A stretch of DNA of 64,000 nucleotides from CAIYPG01 sp903864555 (GCA_947474715.1 CANJJT010000009.1:13522-77521), one strand, 5' to 3'; positions 17,615-26,683 are shown, numbered from the stretch's first letter. The notes: generated by a model not told the origin, from the sequence alone. Numbers and translations: made by a program.

Positions 17615-18919
17615 ATGACGTCCCCTCCCCCCACGACGACCGAGACCAACACAGCCAAGACCCGCAAACCAATCTTCTACGGCTGGTGGATGGTTTCCGC
17701 CTGCCTAGTGGTGGCCATTGTGGGCTGGGCACTGGGCGTGTTCGGCATCGGTGTCTACATCCACGCGCTGACCACCGAACGCGGCTTCTCCATCAGCCTG
17801 GTATCCATTGCCATCACGGCCGGCCAGCTGGTGCATGCCGCTTCACTCATGACGGTGGGCAGCAGCACCGCCCGCCACGGCCCGCGCCCGGTGATCGCGG
17901 CCGGCGGCCTGCTGATGGCAGCAACGGCCATCGCACTGGCCTGGACCACGCAAGCCTGGCAGGTGTTTGGCGCCTTCATCCTGCTGGGACTGGGCCGCGC
18001 CTGCCTCTCCACCACCTCGATCAGCAACACACTCGCCCCCTGGTTCGAGCGGCATCAAGGTCGGGTGGTGTCCCTGGCCCTGATGGGCGCCAGCGTAGCC
18101 GGCATGATCGGCACACCGCTCTTGATGCTGGGCATCGCCAGCCAGGGCTTCAGCCACACCATGTTGATGGCCGCGGCCTTCTCGCTGCTGAGCTTGTTGC
18201 CACTGGCCTTCTTCGTGCTGCGCCATCGTCCCCAGGACATGGGCCTGCTGCCCGATGGCGAGCCGCCGCTGATCGCCACCCTGGGCGCAACGGCCCTGGC
18301 GCCCGTCCGCAAGTGGAGCCGCACCGAAGCCATGGCCACACGCCAGTTCCGCACCGTGGTGATCGGCTTCGGCCTGGCGCTCATGGTGCAGAGCGGCTTT
18401 CTCGTCCACCACGTCACCATGGTGTTTCCGGTGCTGGGTGCGGGCGGCGCCGCACTGGCGGTGTCGGCCGCGGCAATGTCGGCCTTCCTCGGCCGCGTGG
18501 CGCTGGCGCGCTACGCCGACCGCGTCGATGTGCGGCTGGTGTCAGGCGGGGTGCTGCTGCTCTCGACGTTTTCCCTGAGCGCGCTGGCCCTGCTCCCCAC
18601 CCAAGCGGGGCTGCTGGCCGCCAGCATCGCCTACGGCCTCACCATCGGCAACGTCACCACCCTGCCCCCCATCGTCATGCGCCGCGAGTTCGGCGCCGCC
18701 TCCTTCGGCGCCGTCTTCGGCGCCAGCGCCTCCATGACACAGGTGTTCAATGCCTTCGGCCCGGGCTTGTTCGGCGTGCTGCGCGATTGGTTCGGCAGTT
18801 ACGCGCCCGGGTTGCTGCTGGCAGCCGTGCTCAATCTGCTGGCGGCGGGGCTGGTGGTGTGGGGCGGGAGGAAGCCGCTGGGCGATCGGGTGGAGACTGC
18901 CGCAATCAATCCGGATTGA
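17615..18919 (+). CDS. Major facilitator superfamily transporter
   Basis: Inner-membrane carrier of 434 residues with about 12 hydrophobic segments, starting with FYGWWMVSACLVVAIVGWAL, typical of the oxalate/formate-antiporter-like or monocarboxylate-porter-like MFS branch. A cytoplasmic loop around residues 205-235 divides the two halves. ATG 17615 puts a short polar N-terminus before helix 1; the ribosome site is weak, and an upstream ATG at 17537 would add a Pro/Ala-rich leader unlikely to be real. Its substrate is not evident. It may share the LexA-controlled transcript that begins near 17100, or have its own promoter in 17420-17614. Confidence 0.88.
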   Translation: MTSPPPTTTETNTAKTRKPIFYGWWMVSACLVVAIVGWALGVFGIGVYIHALTTERGFSISLVSIAITAGQLVHAASLMTVGSSTARHGPRPVIAAGGLLMAATAIALAWTTQAWQVFGAFILLGLGRACLSTTSISNTLAPWFERHQGRVVSLALMGASVAGMIGTPLLMLGIASQGFSHTMLMAAAFSLLSLLPLAFFVLRHRPQDMGLLPDGEPPLIATLGATALAPVRKWSRTEAMATRQFRTVVIGFGLALMVQSGFLVHHVTMVFPVLGAGGAALAVSAAAMSAFLGRVALARYADRVDVRLVSGGVLLLSTFSLSALALLPTQAGLLAASIAYGLTIGNVTTLPPIVMRREFGAASFGAVFGASASMTQVFNAFGPGLFGVLRDWFGSYAPGLLLAAVLNLLAAGLVVWGGRKPLGDRVETAAINPD

Positions 18920-19016
18920 AGGGTTGGACTCCTGCCGCCTTCGTCTGGAAGTGCAGTCTCGCAATGCTCAAGCTGCCCCAGGTGCACATCTCATGCTCCT
19001 TGGTCCGAGAGCGTAA

Positions 19017-19142
19017 GCGCAGGCTGTCCATCTGCTCGAACGCCTGGAGATAAACGCCAAGGATTTTCAGATCAACTACCAGCGCAAATTCACCGCCTTC
19101 AATGAACTGAAGCAATCCCTCAGCGGCGCACTCGAAGCAGCA
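19017..19142 (+). pseudogene. Remnant of a type I restriction specificity subunit (hsdS-like C-terminus)
   Basis: After an in-frame TAA at 19014-19016 this frame reads AQAVHLLERLEINAKDF followed by QINYQRKFTAFNELKQSL. This resembles the conserved coiled-coil end of HsdS (pattern Y-x-x-K-L-x-x-L-x-E-L-K-x-S-L). No start, DNA-recognition domain or neighbouring hsdM/hsdR is present, so it is at best a decayed fragment. It fills the gap between the MFS gene and the CoA-transferase gene. Confidence 0.4.
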
Positions 19143-20351
19143 CTACACCACGCCAGTCTTGCGCAGCGCTTCGATCGCCTGGACGTCGTAACCCAGGTCG
19201 CGCAGCACTTCATCAGTGTTCGTCCCCGCCTTCACCGGAGGCGTGCGCACCTCGACGGGCGCTTTGGACAGCTTGTAGGACGCTGTGGGAACGGCCAATG
19301 CCACGCCCAGCTCCGGGTCGTGCGGAAAACGATGAAAGTAAGCGCGGTGCAGCACCTGTGGATGCGCCATGGCCTGGTAGAGATCGCGCACTGCCGTGGC
19401 GGCCACCCCCGCGGCAGAGATGATGTCCTCCCATTCCAAGGCGGTTCTTGCCGCCAGGGTGGTTTCGATCTCGGCGTGCAAGGCGGGGTAATTCCGGAGT
19501 GCGGCTTCCGGTGTGGCAAAGCGCGGATCGAGCGGGATGTCCTCACGGTCCATGGCCTTCCACAACTTCTGCCGGCGCGGCTCGGTGGTGGCGGCGATGG
19601 CCAGGGTGCCCTCGCGGCAACGGAAGGTGTTGGAGACATAGCGGCCGTCACCATTGCCGCGCTGCCGGGCGTAATTGCCCATGACATCGGCTTCGCAGAA
19701 ATCCGCCCCGGCCAGGGACATGGCAGTCTCTAGCATGGCGACGTCGATGTACTGACCTTCCCCTGTGAGCGCACGGTGGTAGAGCGCGGACACAATGGCC
19801 AGCGCCGCCGCATAGCCGCTGGCGTAATCGGCCATCAGAAAGCCCGCCTTCATCGGCCCGGTCTGTGGCGTACCTGAGAGGCTCATGAGGCCGCTGGCCG
19901 CCTGTATGGCCGTGTCCACGGCGGCACGGCGGTTGGCGGGGCCGGTCTGGCCGAAGCCGGTGATGGAGCAGAAGATGAGGCGCGGATTGGCCGGCGCGAG
20001 GTCCTCGTAGGCCAGGCCATAGCGCTGCATGCCGCCCACCATGAGGTTCTCCACGATGACATCGGCGCCGCGGGCGAGCTGCCTGAAGATGGTCTGCCCC
20101 TCGGGTGCGGCGATGTTGAGGGTCATGGACCGCTTGTTGGAGGCCTGCGCCAGAAAACTCGGGCTCATGCCCCGTTTGGCCAGCGGTATGCGGTCAGCTC
20201 CGACAAAACGCATGCTGTCAGGTTCCCCGGGTTTTTCGATGGTGAGCACATCGGCTCCACGCAGGGCCAGCTGATAGGTGGCAAAAGGCGCCGCCACCTG
20301 GCGCGTGATGGCCAGCACCTTGATGCCTTCGAACAATGGCTTCGCTTTCAC
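19143..20351 (-). CDS. CaiB/BaiF class III CoA-transferase (Glu at the catalytic Asp position)
   Basis: CoA-transferase family III protein, 402 residues from a GTG at 20351 with GGAG eight bases upstream. The N-terminal fold (GIKVLAITRQVAAPFATYQL, RGADVLTIEKPGEPDSMR), SITGFGQTGP and the C-terminal DEVLRDLGYD are conserved. The aspartyl-CoA position is Glu208 (YIDVAMLETAMS), whereas the paralogues at 35441 and 50514 have LDA or LDS. Whether Glu supports catalysis is uncertain. It is the last gene of the 24876-to-19143 operon, 19 bases after the PrpD-like gene, so it probably activates or swaps CoA on that pathway's acid. Confidence 0.88.
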   Translation of the reverse strand: MKAKPLFEGIKVLAITRQVAAPFATYQLALRGADVLTIEKPGEPDSMRFVGADRIPLAKRGMSPSFLAQASNKRSMTLNIAAPEGQTIFRQLARGADVIVENLMVGGMQRYGLAYEDLAPANPRLIFCSITGFGQTGPANRRAAVDTAIQAASGLMSLSGTPQTGPMKAGFLMADYASGYAAALAIVSALYHRALTGEGQYIDVAMLETAMSLAGADFCEADVMGNYARQRGNGDGRYVSNTFRCREGTLAIAATTEPRRQKLWKAMDREDIPLDPRFATPEAALRNYPALHAEIETTLAARTALEWEDIISAAGVAATAVRDLYQAMAHPQVLHRAYFHRFPHDPELGVALAVPTASYKLSKAPVEVRTPPVKAGTNTDEVLRDLGYDVQAIEALRKTGVV

Positions 20352-20370
20352 GCAGCTGTCTCCTGCGCCG

Positions 20371-21762
20371 TCATGCCTGGGCTCTGCCAGCGAGTTGCGC
20401 GCGCACCAGCGCAAAGGCCGCTTCCACCCGACCATTGCCTGGGAACGCTTCCAGGATGGCCAGCAACACTTCGGTATTCGGCCCCATCAGCGGTTCGGCC
20501 AGGTCGAAGAATTTTTCCCTGCGCTCGGCCGCGGTGAGTGGCCGACCGGGATGGCCACGCCCGAGGGGCACATCTTCTTCGATGACTTCGCCCGTGTCGA
20601 GGCGCACATCCACCGCGGCGTTGTACATCTTGCGGCCCTTGACCGGCACGATTTCGATGCAGTGCATGAGGCGCTGGATTTCCGCCGACTGGATGACCGA
20701 TTCATGAAAATCGCCCATGCGGGTGCCACGCCCCGTGAGCCCCACCGCCACACAGAAGGGAATGCTGAAACGCGCCTCGTGGCTGGTGGCGGGTATGAGC
20801 TTGCGTCCGGCCAGCAGTGGCCCCACGTACACGCGCACCTGCTCGATGCGGCGGCTGCCGACTTTCTCGTGCAGGGCACGGGCCGCATCGATGGTGGGAT
20901 GGATGCCGTGCTGGCAGGGATAGGCCTTGGTGGAATTGCGCAGCAGTTCCCAACTCGCGCCGAAGTCAGGCTGGGCCACCTGCGCGAAGCCGTCCTGGAT
21001 GAGCGCGGCGGCAATGCCGCCCTCGCCGAGTATGCCAGGATTGGCCTGGATGCCGCTCTGTGCCAGTTCCACCGAGATCACGGCATCGAAAGCGACCTTG
21101 CCCACCTGATAGGGCTTCATCATGCTGCCCGCACCCACGGCAAAACCCGCGGTTTGCCCTGCGCCCAGCGCCAGCGCATGGGCGGTGCGCTCGGCATTCA
21201 AGCCCTGCAGCACGGCGCAAGCGGCCGTGGCTGACAGCCGCCCCATCAGCGACACGGCGTTGAAGCCCCGGTCGTGCATGGCATGGCCCAGGCGCCGCCC
21301 GGCGAGCTTCGCCCCGACCTCGAAGCCGGCGATAAAGGCCCGACACAGTTGCGCGTCGTCCACCTTGCCATTGCGCCTGAGGCTGGCCAGCACGGCCGCC
21401 CAGGTAGGCGCGCTGAAGTGCACATCGGTCCAGATGTGGGTGTCATCAAAGTCCATGGAATGCGAAGCGGTGCCATGCACCATGGCGGTAAAGGCTGGTG
21501 TACGCCATTCGCCAGTGAGTAGTGGCGCATCGCCCTCTCCGGAAAGACTGGGGCCACTGTTGGCCACGGCCCGGGTGACCGGCTCATGCAGGCCGCCCAG
21601 GACGCAGCCGAACCAGTCCACCAGGGTGTCGCGTGCCGCGGTGATGACTTCGGCCGGGAACCGAGTGGTCGCTGTCTGTGCGGCCCAGCGGGCGGCCACC
21701 CAGGCCGGGCCAGCGCCATCGTCAATCGCCAGTTTTGCACCCTCTCCGTGATCTGCGCTCAT
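20371..21762 (-). CDS. MmgE/PrpD-family protein
   Basis: Protein of 463 residues belonging to the 2-methylcitrate dehydratase/iminodisuccinate epimerase/cis-aconitate decarboxylase superfamily. Conserved blocks seen: TLVDWFGCVLGGL, HGTASHSMDFDDTH, SMMKPYQVGKVA and TKAYPCQHGIHPTIDAA. The family acts on small polycarboxylates without an iron-sulfur cluster. ATG 21762 has GGAAGG upstream. It sits directly after a Bug receptor gene and before a CoA-transferase, a pairing seen again at 38206, so the substrate is probably a carboxylate brought in by the receptors. Confidence 0.88.
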   Translation of the reverse strand: MSADHGEGAKLAIDDGAGPAWVAARWAAQTATTRFPAEVITAARDTLVDWFGCVLGGLHEPVTRAVANSGPSLSGEGDAPLLTGEWRTPAFTAMVHGTASHSMDFDDTHIWTDVHFSAPTWAAVLASLRRNGKVDDAQLCRAFIAGFEVGAKLAGRRLGHAMHDRGFNAVSLMGRLSATAACAVLQGLNAERTAHALALGAGQTAGFAVGAGSMMKPYQVGKVAFDAVISVELAQSGIQANPGILGEGGIAAALIQDGFAQVAQPDFGASWELLRNSTKAYPCQHGIHPTIDAARALHEKVGSRRIEQVRVYVGPLLAGRKLIPATSHEARFSIPFCVAVGLTGRGTRMGDFHESVIQSAEIQRLMHCIEIVPVKGRKMYNAAVDVRLDTGEVIEEDVPLGRGHPGRPLTAAERREKFFDLAEPLMGPNTEVLLAILEAFPGNGRVEAAFALVRAQLAGRAQA

Positions 21763-21909
21763 GCCCTGCCTTCCGTCCCTTGTCGTTCGCCATGCTCTGA
21801 GAAGCCGTATGCTTCAAAGCAGCTTCACAGGGGTGTCGGGGATATTTCCCCGGGGTTTTCAGAGTTTCCTGGGTTCGATTGCGTGTGCCCCATTCCGGGG
21901 ACGCCAACC

Positions 21910-22884
21910 TTACTCTTCGATCTTGATGCCGTTATCGCGCACCACTTTCGCCCAGCGCTCGGACTCGGAGCGGATCAGTGCGCCAAATTGCGCCGGCGTG
22001 CCGCCCACCGGTGATGCACCGGCCGATTCCAGGCCGCTCGCCACGTCGGGCATTTTTGCAATGCGTGCCAGTGAACTGGACAGACGCTCGATCACGGCAG
22101 GCGGTGTCTTGGCGGGGGCGACGACACCCAGCCAGTTGGCGAAGTCGAACCCGGGCAAGCCACGCTCGTGCGGAGAAGGCAGGTTCGGGAAGAGCGAGGA
22201 ACGCTCCCTGCCCAGCACGGCCAGGAGCTTCAGCTTGCCTGCCTTGATGGGCGGCACCGAGGCGGAGAGAAACTGCAGGCCCACATCGAGCCGGTCGCCC
22301 ATGAGGTCGAGGGTGATGCCCGCTGTGCCCTTGTAATGCACGAAGGTGATCTTGCCGTCGATCATGCCGTTCATCCACGCCCCCACCAGGTGGGTGATGC
22401 TGCCCGCGCCGGCCGTGCCCCAGGTCAGCTTGCCCGGATTGGCCTTCACATAGGACACGTACTCACCGAAATCCTTGGCCGGGAAGGAGGGCCGCGCCAG
22501 CATGGACTGCGGTTGCGCGCTCATCTGCGACAAAGGAGCGAAGTCCCGGATGGAATCCACATCCAGGTTGGGATAAAGGGAGTTGATGGTGGTGAAGGTG
22601 CCGGTCACCGTGAGGATGGTGTAGCCATCGGGCGCAGCCTTGCCGACGTGGCGCGTGCCGATGGTGGTACCGGCACCCGGCTTGTAATCAGTAACGAACT
22701 GCTGCCCCAGCATGGTGGAGAGTTTTCCCGAATAGATGCGCGCCTCGGCATCGGTAGGCCCGCCGGCGGCAAAGGGCACGATGACGGTGACCGGCTTGGA
22801 AGGATAGGTCGACGTGCCTTGTGCGAGGGCCAGCAGCGGCGCTGCAGCCAGCCCGGCGGCCAGTGTGATTCGAGACACCTTCAT
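21910..22884 (-). CDS. Bug/TctC-type tripartite tricarboxylate receptor
   Basis: Periplasmic receptor of 324 residues with signal peptide ending LLALAQ. Bug blocks: YPSKPVTVIVPFAAGGPTDA, YKPGAGTTIGTRHVGKA, APDGYTILTVTG and FVHYKGTAGITLDLMGD. The PFAAGGPTD loop and GAGTTIG segment form the carboxylate site in solved Bug structures. ATG 22884 is preceded by AGGAGG-like sequence (GGAGGATTCC). It is the third gene of the 24876-to-19143 operon, after a TauD-type oxygenase. Confidence 0.9.
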   Translation of the reverse strand: MKVSRITLAAGLAAAPLLALAQGTSTYPSKPVTVIVPFAAGGPTDAEARIYSGKLSTMLGQQFVTDYKPGAGTTIGTRHVGKAAPDGYTILTVTGTFTTINSLYPNLDVDSIRDFAPLSQMSAQPQSMLARPSFPAKDFGEYVSYVKANPGKLTWGTAGAGSITHLVGAWMNGMIDGKITFVHYKGTAGITLDLMGDRLDVGLQFLSASVPPIKAGKLKLLAVLGRERSSLFPNLPSPHERGLPGFDFANWLGVVAPAKTPPAVIERLSSSLARIAKMPDVASGLESAGASPVGGTPAQFGALIRSESERWAKVVRDNGIKIEE

Positions 22885-22941
22885 GGAATCCTCCTTATTG
22901 AATGATCGAATTATTTTTCTTCAGTAGTCTCTGCATATACC

Positions 22942-23784
22942 TCAGACCGCAGCCTGCGCTTCCTTGATCGACACGCGCCAGTGGATGCGGTCCTCTTCCG
23001 GCGGATAGTCGCCAGCGGCCTTGTGGTAGGAGCAGCGGTTGTCCCAAATGACGATGTCGCCCTTTTGCCACTTGTGGGTGTACTGGGTGCCCTTCGGGAT
23101 CATGTAGGCGGCCAGTTCATCGATGAGTTCGTTGCTCTCGACCGGGTCCATGCCATCGATGTGGGATATTTTTACGGCATCGAAATACAGCACCGGACGG
23201 CCGGTCTCGCGGTGCCGTCCGATCAGCGAATGCCGCACCGGCTGGCGCGCACCGAAGTCTTCCTTGGTCAGCAGGGTGTTGTATTCCTTGCGGCGCCCGC
23301 CGTAGATGTAGACGCCATAACGGCCCTCGATGCGCTTGCGCAGCGCCTCGGGCAGTGAATCGTGCGCGGTGTACATGCTGGCGAAATAGGTGTCACCGCC
23401 GTGGCTGGGAATGGCCAGGGCATAAAGCTGGGTCGCCTTGAAGGGCTCTTCATCGTAGTTACCGTCGGTGTGGAAGCCGCTGGCGCCACGACGATAGATC
23501 TTGTTGTTCAGTTGCCCGTCGGGGCCGAACTTGTTGACCCCGAGCAGCGTGATCTCCTCATGGTCAGGATGGCGGGTGCTCTTCGAGGGATGCTCGGCCA
23601 GTCGGCCGAAGCGGCGGCTGTAGGCGAGAAAGTCCTGTGTCGTGAGCGACTGGCCGCGCACGGCGATGACGTTGTGGTCGAGCCATGCCTGATAGATCCT
23701 GCGGAACGCCGCCTCGTCCATCGTCCTCACATCGACATCGGTGATCTCGGCACCGATGCCATCACCCAGACAGCGTATCTCCAT
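22942..23784 (-). CDS. TauD/TfdA-family 2-oxoglutarate dioxygenase
   Basis: Fe(II)/2-oxoglutarate oxygenase, 280 residues from ATG 23784; GGGGGAAG stands at better spacing for it than for the GTG one codon earlier. Iron ligands are His105 and Asp107 (GFHTDGN) and the distal His in CSYHKAAG near the C-terminus; the 2OG-binding Arg is in IHWRVSI. TauD/TfdA enzymes hydroxylate a carbon next to a sulfonate, ether or carboxylate, causing release of sulfite, phenol or similar. Flanked by two Bug receptors, it probably oxidises a carboxylated ligand. It should be active because all key residues are intact. Confidence 0.9.
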   Translation of the reverse strand: MEIRCLGDGIGAEITDVDVRTMDEAAFRRIYQAWLDHNVIAVRGQSLTTQDFLAYSRRFGRLAEHPSKSTRHPDHEEITLLGVNKFGPDGQLNNKIYRRGASGFHTDGNYDEEPFKATQLYALAIPSHGGDTYFASMYTAHDSLPEALRKRIEGRYGVYIYGGRRKEYNTLLTKEDFGARQPVRHSLIGRHRETGRPVLYFDAVKISHIDGMDPVESNELIDELAAYMIPKGTQYTHKWQKGDIVIWDNRCSYHKAAGDYPPEEDRIHWRVSIKEAQAAV

Positions 23785-23853
23785 CACTTCCCCCGTTTCA
23801 TGCCGACTGGTGCCGGCGGAGCCATTGCAGCCATGCCCCCTGCCCGCACCTGA

Positions 23854-24876
23854 TTATTGTTCGACCTTGATGTTGGCCGCCTTGATGATCTTTTCGTAAT
23901 TGGCCATGTCCGCCTTCATCACGGCACCGAACTCCTCCGATGACGCAGCAAACGGAACGGCACCCTGGTTGAGAATGCTGTCCCTGACATCGGGCATGGC
24001 CAGGATGCGGGCGATCTCGGCGGCATAGCGGTCGGTCATGGGCTTGCCCAATCCGGCCGGTGCCAGGATCCCCTGCCAGAACGCACCGTTGAAGCCAGCC
24101 ACCCCACCTTCAGCGAAGGTCGGCACCTGCGGCATGGTCGGCGCACGGTTTGCCCCCGAGATGGCGATGCCACGCAACTTTCCGGAAGTGACATGCGGTG
24201 AGAGGTTGATGGGATTGGAAAACATCAGATCCACCTGACCGCCCAGCACATCGGTCATGGCCGGGCCGCCGCCCTTGTAGGAAATGTTCTGCATGCGGAT
24301 GCCGACCATGCTGCTGAACAGCTCTGCCGCCAGGTGGGGCGGGCTGCCGGTGCTCGAGGTGGCGTAGTTGAGGCGTCCCGGTTTGGATTTCGCCAGTGCA
24401 ATCAGGTCTTTCAGATTGTTCACGGGCAGGCCGGGATAGGCGGCCACGATGGTCTCCACCTTGTTCATCGGCGCGATGGGGGTAAAGTCCCTGATCGGGT
24501 CATAGCGCACCGGTTGCAGCAGCGGCGCGATGATGTGGGTGCTGGTGACCAGCATGATGGTGTAGCCATCGGGCGCGGCACGTGCTACCGCATCGGCACC
24601 GATGGTGGTATTGCCTCCGGGCTGGTTGATCACCAGCACCTGCTGGCCCCAGCTTTCCACCAGCTTCTGGCTGAGTATGCGTGCCGACACGGAGGTGGCG
24701 CCGCCCGGTGCATAGGGCAGCACGAAGCGGATGGGCTTGGCGGGGAAACCCTGCAGGTCGGCAGCCATGGCCATGGATGGCAGCACGGCAAGGCAGAGCC
24801 CTGAAACCAGTCTGGCCAGTGCGCCGGAGGCAGGCATGAGATACCCGTTCAGCGCCGGCCCGCACGATGTCGACAT
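23854..24876 (-). CDS. Bug/TctC-type tripartite tricarboxylate receptor
   Basis: First gene of the five-gene operon, 340 residues from ATG 24876; an internal ATG at about residue 14 (MPASGALARLVSGL) would give a more conventional signal peptide ending MAMAA. Bug blocks: FPAKPIRFVLPYAPGGATSV, INQPGGNTTIGADAVA, APDGYTIMLV, YDPIRDFTPI and ISYKGGGPAMTDVLGG. The sequence IDLMFSN-like VDLMFSNPINLSPHV is typical. It is transcribed divergently from nothing close; the Mn exporter gene downstream at 24946 reads in the same direction into it, with only 69 bases between. Confidence 0.9.
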   Translation of the reverse strand: MSTSCGPALNGYLMPASGALARLVSGLCLAVLPSMAMAADLQGFPAKPIRFVLPYAPGGATSVSARILSQKLVESWGQQVLVINQPGGNTTIGADAVARAAPDGYTIMLVTSTHIIAPLLQPVRYDPIRDFTPIAPMNKVETIVAAYPGLPVNNLKDLIALAKSKPGRLNYATSSTGSPPHLAAELFSSMVGIRMQNISYKGGGPAMTDVLGGQVDLMFSNPINLSPHVTSGKLRGIAISGANRAPTMPQVPTFAEGGVAGFNGAFWQGILAPAGLGKPMTDRYAAEIARILAMPDVRDSILNQGAVPFAASSEEFGAVMKADMANYEKIIKAANIKVEQ

Positions 24877-24945
24877 GACAGCCACTCCCAAAATTTGGAG
24901 CGGCGATTCTACAGTCCCCTGCGGTACCGCCTGGGGGTGCGACCG

Positions 24946-25524
24946 CTACAGACCAAACCCCTCCCCCGCGCCCAGCAAGGTCGCCACCCCCAGAATCGCG
25001 AAGATCGCCGCGGCAATCGAATGCACCAGTTTCATCGGGATGCGCCCGGCCAGCCGGTCGCCCATGAACACCGCCGGCACGTCGGCGATGAGCATGCCCA
25101 GTGTGGTGCCGATCACCACCAGCACCGGTGTGGCGTAGTGCGCCGCCATGGCCACGGTGGCGATCTGGGTCTTGTCGCCCATCTCGGCGAGGAAGAAGGT
25201 GATGAGCGTGGCGCCGAAGACACCGAAGCGCTGCGCCACGTTCGCTTCCTCGTCCTCGATCTTGTCGGGGATCAGCGTCCAGGCCGCCATGGCGATGAAG
25301 GAGATGCCCAGCACCCAGCGCAGCAATTCGGGCGTGATGGTGGCCGTAATCCAGGCTCCGAGCGCACCGGCCAGGCCGTGGTTGACCAGCGTGGCCACCA
25401 GGATGCCCAGAATGATGGGCAGGGGCTTCTTGAAGCGCGCAGCGAGGATGAAGGCGAGCAACTGGGTCTTGTCGCCGATTTCGGCCAGGGCCACGACGCC
25501 GGTTGAAACGAACAATGATTCCAT
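24946..25524 (-). CDS. UPF0016/GDT1 (TMEM165-type) manganese exporter
   Basis: Inner-membrane cation transporter of 192 residues with six predicted helices in two homologous halves. Each half has the signature E-x-G-D-K-T-Q: EIGDKTQ (residues 15-21) and EMGDKTQ (about 112-118), the residues known to coordinate Mn/Ca in this family. ATG 25524 has GGAG 8 bases upstream. The 5' leader on the minus strand (25562-25695) matches a yybP-ykoY Mn riboswitch, which independently supports manganese efflux as the role and predicts induction by excess Mn. The catabolic operon starting at 24876 lies directly downstream and could receive read-through. Confidence 0.93.
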   Translation of the reverse strand: MESLFVSTGVVALAEIGDKTQLLAFILAARFKKPLPIILGILVATLVNHGLAGALGAWITATITPELLRWVLGISFIAMAAWTLIPDKIEDEEANVAQRFGVFGATLITFFLAEMGDKTQIATVAMAAHYATPVLVVIGTTLGMLIADVPAVFMGDRLAGRIPMKLVHSIAAAIFAILGVATLLGAGEGFGL

Positions 25525-25561
25525 CAGGGACTCCAGGGCCGGAAGGATGACGATCGACTGC

Positions 25562-25695
25562 CACGCATCCCCGACCCTGTGGGTCTGTGGCAGACAAAGG
25601 TCTTGCCAGGCACGCAGCCGCTTGCACCATGGCCTTGCGGCCAAGCATGTTGATGCAAGCCTCTTGCTGGCGAAGAGCGGCTACTCCCCAATCAC
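25562..25695 (-). ncRNA. yybP-ykoY-type manganese riboswitch
   Basis: On the minus strand the leader begins GGGGAGTAGC (25680-25689), continues to CATCAACATGC, then TGGCC-GCAA-GGCCA (a five-pair hairpin with a GNRA loop inside a GCTTGCA/TGCAAGC helix) and CTGGCAAGACCTTTG (about 25594-25608). These are the conserved signatures of the yybP-ykoY element: GGGGAGUAGC, UCAACAU and GGCRAGACCUUUG. A downstream CTGCCAC/GTGGCAG pairing around GACCC-ACA-GGGTC could be part of the switch. Its position directly upstream of a GDT1-type exporter is the known genomic context. Confidence 0.85.
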
Positions 25696-25826
25696 CAAAT
25701 CATCATAACAGACGGGCCAGCTCAGCCTTGCCTGGCTGCACCAAGTCCGCCCTGCGCGCACGGCCTGCATGCCACAATAGCCTCCGTTGAACCGATTTCC
25801 CTGGATTCCATGAAAGTTTCCGCCCC

Positions 25827-26660
25827 GTGATCCCGTTGTCGATGATCCCGCTAGCCCTGCCTTCCGTACTGCGTCGCTGCCTTTGCATCCTCGGCCTGCT
25901 CATCGCCCATGCGCTGCTCCCGGTGCAAGCCGCGCCGGCTGACATCGGCGTGGTGCTGCTGCATGGCAAGTGGGGCACGCCCAACCAGATGCAAGCGCTC
26001 AGCCGTGATCTCGAAGCCAGGGGATACCGAACCAGTACACCCGAGATGACCTGGTCGGGCAAGCGACTGTACGACCGGGATTACGCCGCGGCACTGAAGG
26101 AGATCGAAACCGCGGTCAGGGACTTGCGCGCCAGGGGCATCAAACGAGTGGTCGTGGCCGGGCAGAGCCTGGGCGCCAATGGTGCCGCCGCCTACGCCGC
26201 CTCCGGGCTGGACCTGGATGGCCTGGTCCTCATGGCGCCAGGCCACTTTCCCGATCGCGGCATGGGTGGCAAGCCGCTGCAGGACAGCCTGGAACGGGCA
26301 CGCGCCATGGTGGCCGCCGGCCAGGGCGAGGCGCCGGGCACCTTCCTCGATTTCAACCAGGGCAGACAAAGGCAATTGAGCCTGAAGGCAGCGGTGTATG
26401 TCTCCTTCTTCGAGCCGGAAGGCCTGGGCGCCATGACCCGCAACGTCCCCCGCTTCGTCAAACCCCTGCCGCTGCTGCTTGCCATCGGCACGCAGGATGT
26501 TTTCCATCCCTATTCCAAGGCCATGTTCGATTCGGCACCGGCGCATCCGCTCAGCCACTATGCCTCGCTGGAGGCTGACCACCTGGGACTGCCCAACCTG
26601 GTATCTGCGGAAATGCTGAAGTGGCTGGATCGGATCGACAGCCAGGCGGCGCGGCCCTGA
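25827..26660 (+). CDS. Exported alpha/beta-fold hydrolase
   Basis: Predicted periplasmic hydrolase of 277 residues. A hydrophobic signal segment (LCILGLLIAHALLPVQAAP) precedes IGVVLLHGKWGTPNQM. The catalytic triad can be placed: Ser in VAGQSLGANG, Asp in IGTQDVFHPY, His in EADHLGLP. The substrate is unknown; the overall pattern recalls dienelactone-hydrolase-like or acyl-esterase folds. GTG 25827 and ATG 25842 are both possible starts and neither has a clear ribosome site. The gene is divergent from the Mn exporter and its 3' end converges with an MFS gene. Confidence 0.78.
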   Translation: MIPLSMIPLALPSVLRRCLCILGLLIAHALLPVQAAPADIGVVLLHGKWGTPNQMQALSRDLEARGYRTSTPEMTWSGKRLYDRDYAAALKEIETAVRDLRARGIKRVVVAGQSLGANGAAAYAASGLDLDGLVLMAPGHFPDRGMGGKPLQDSLERARAMVAAGQGEAPGTFLDFNQGRQRQLSLKAAVYVSFFEPEGLGAMTRNVPRFVKPLPLLLAIGTQDVFHPYSKAMFDSAPAHPLSHYASLEADHLGLPNLVSAEMLKWLDRIDSQAARP

Positions 26661-26683
26661 TACCGGGTCTGCCGCCGGCCCGG

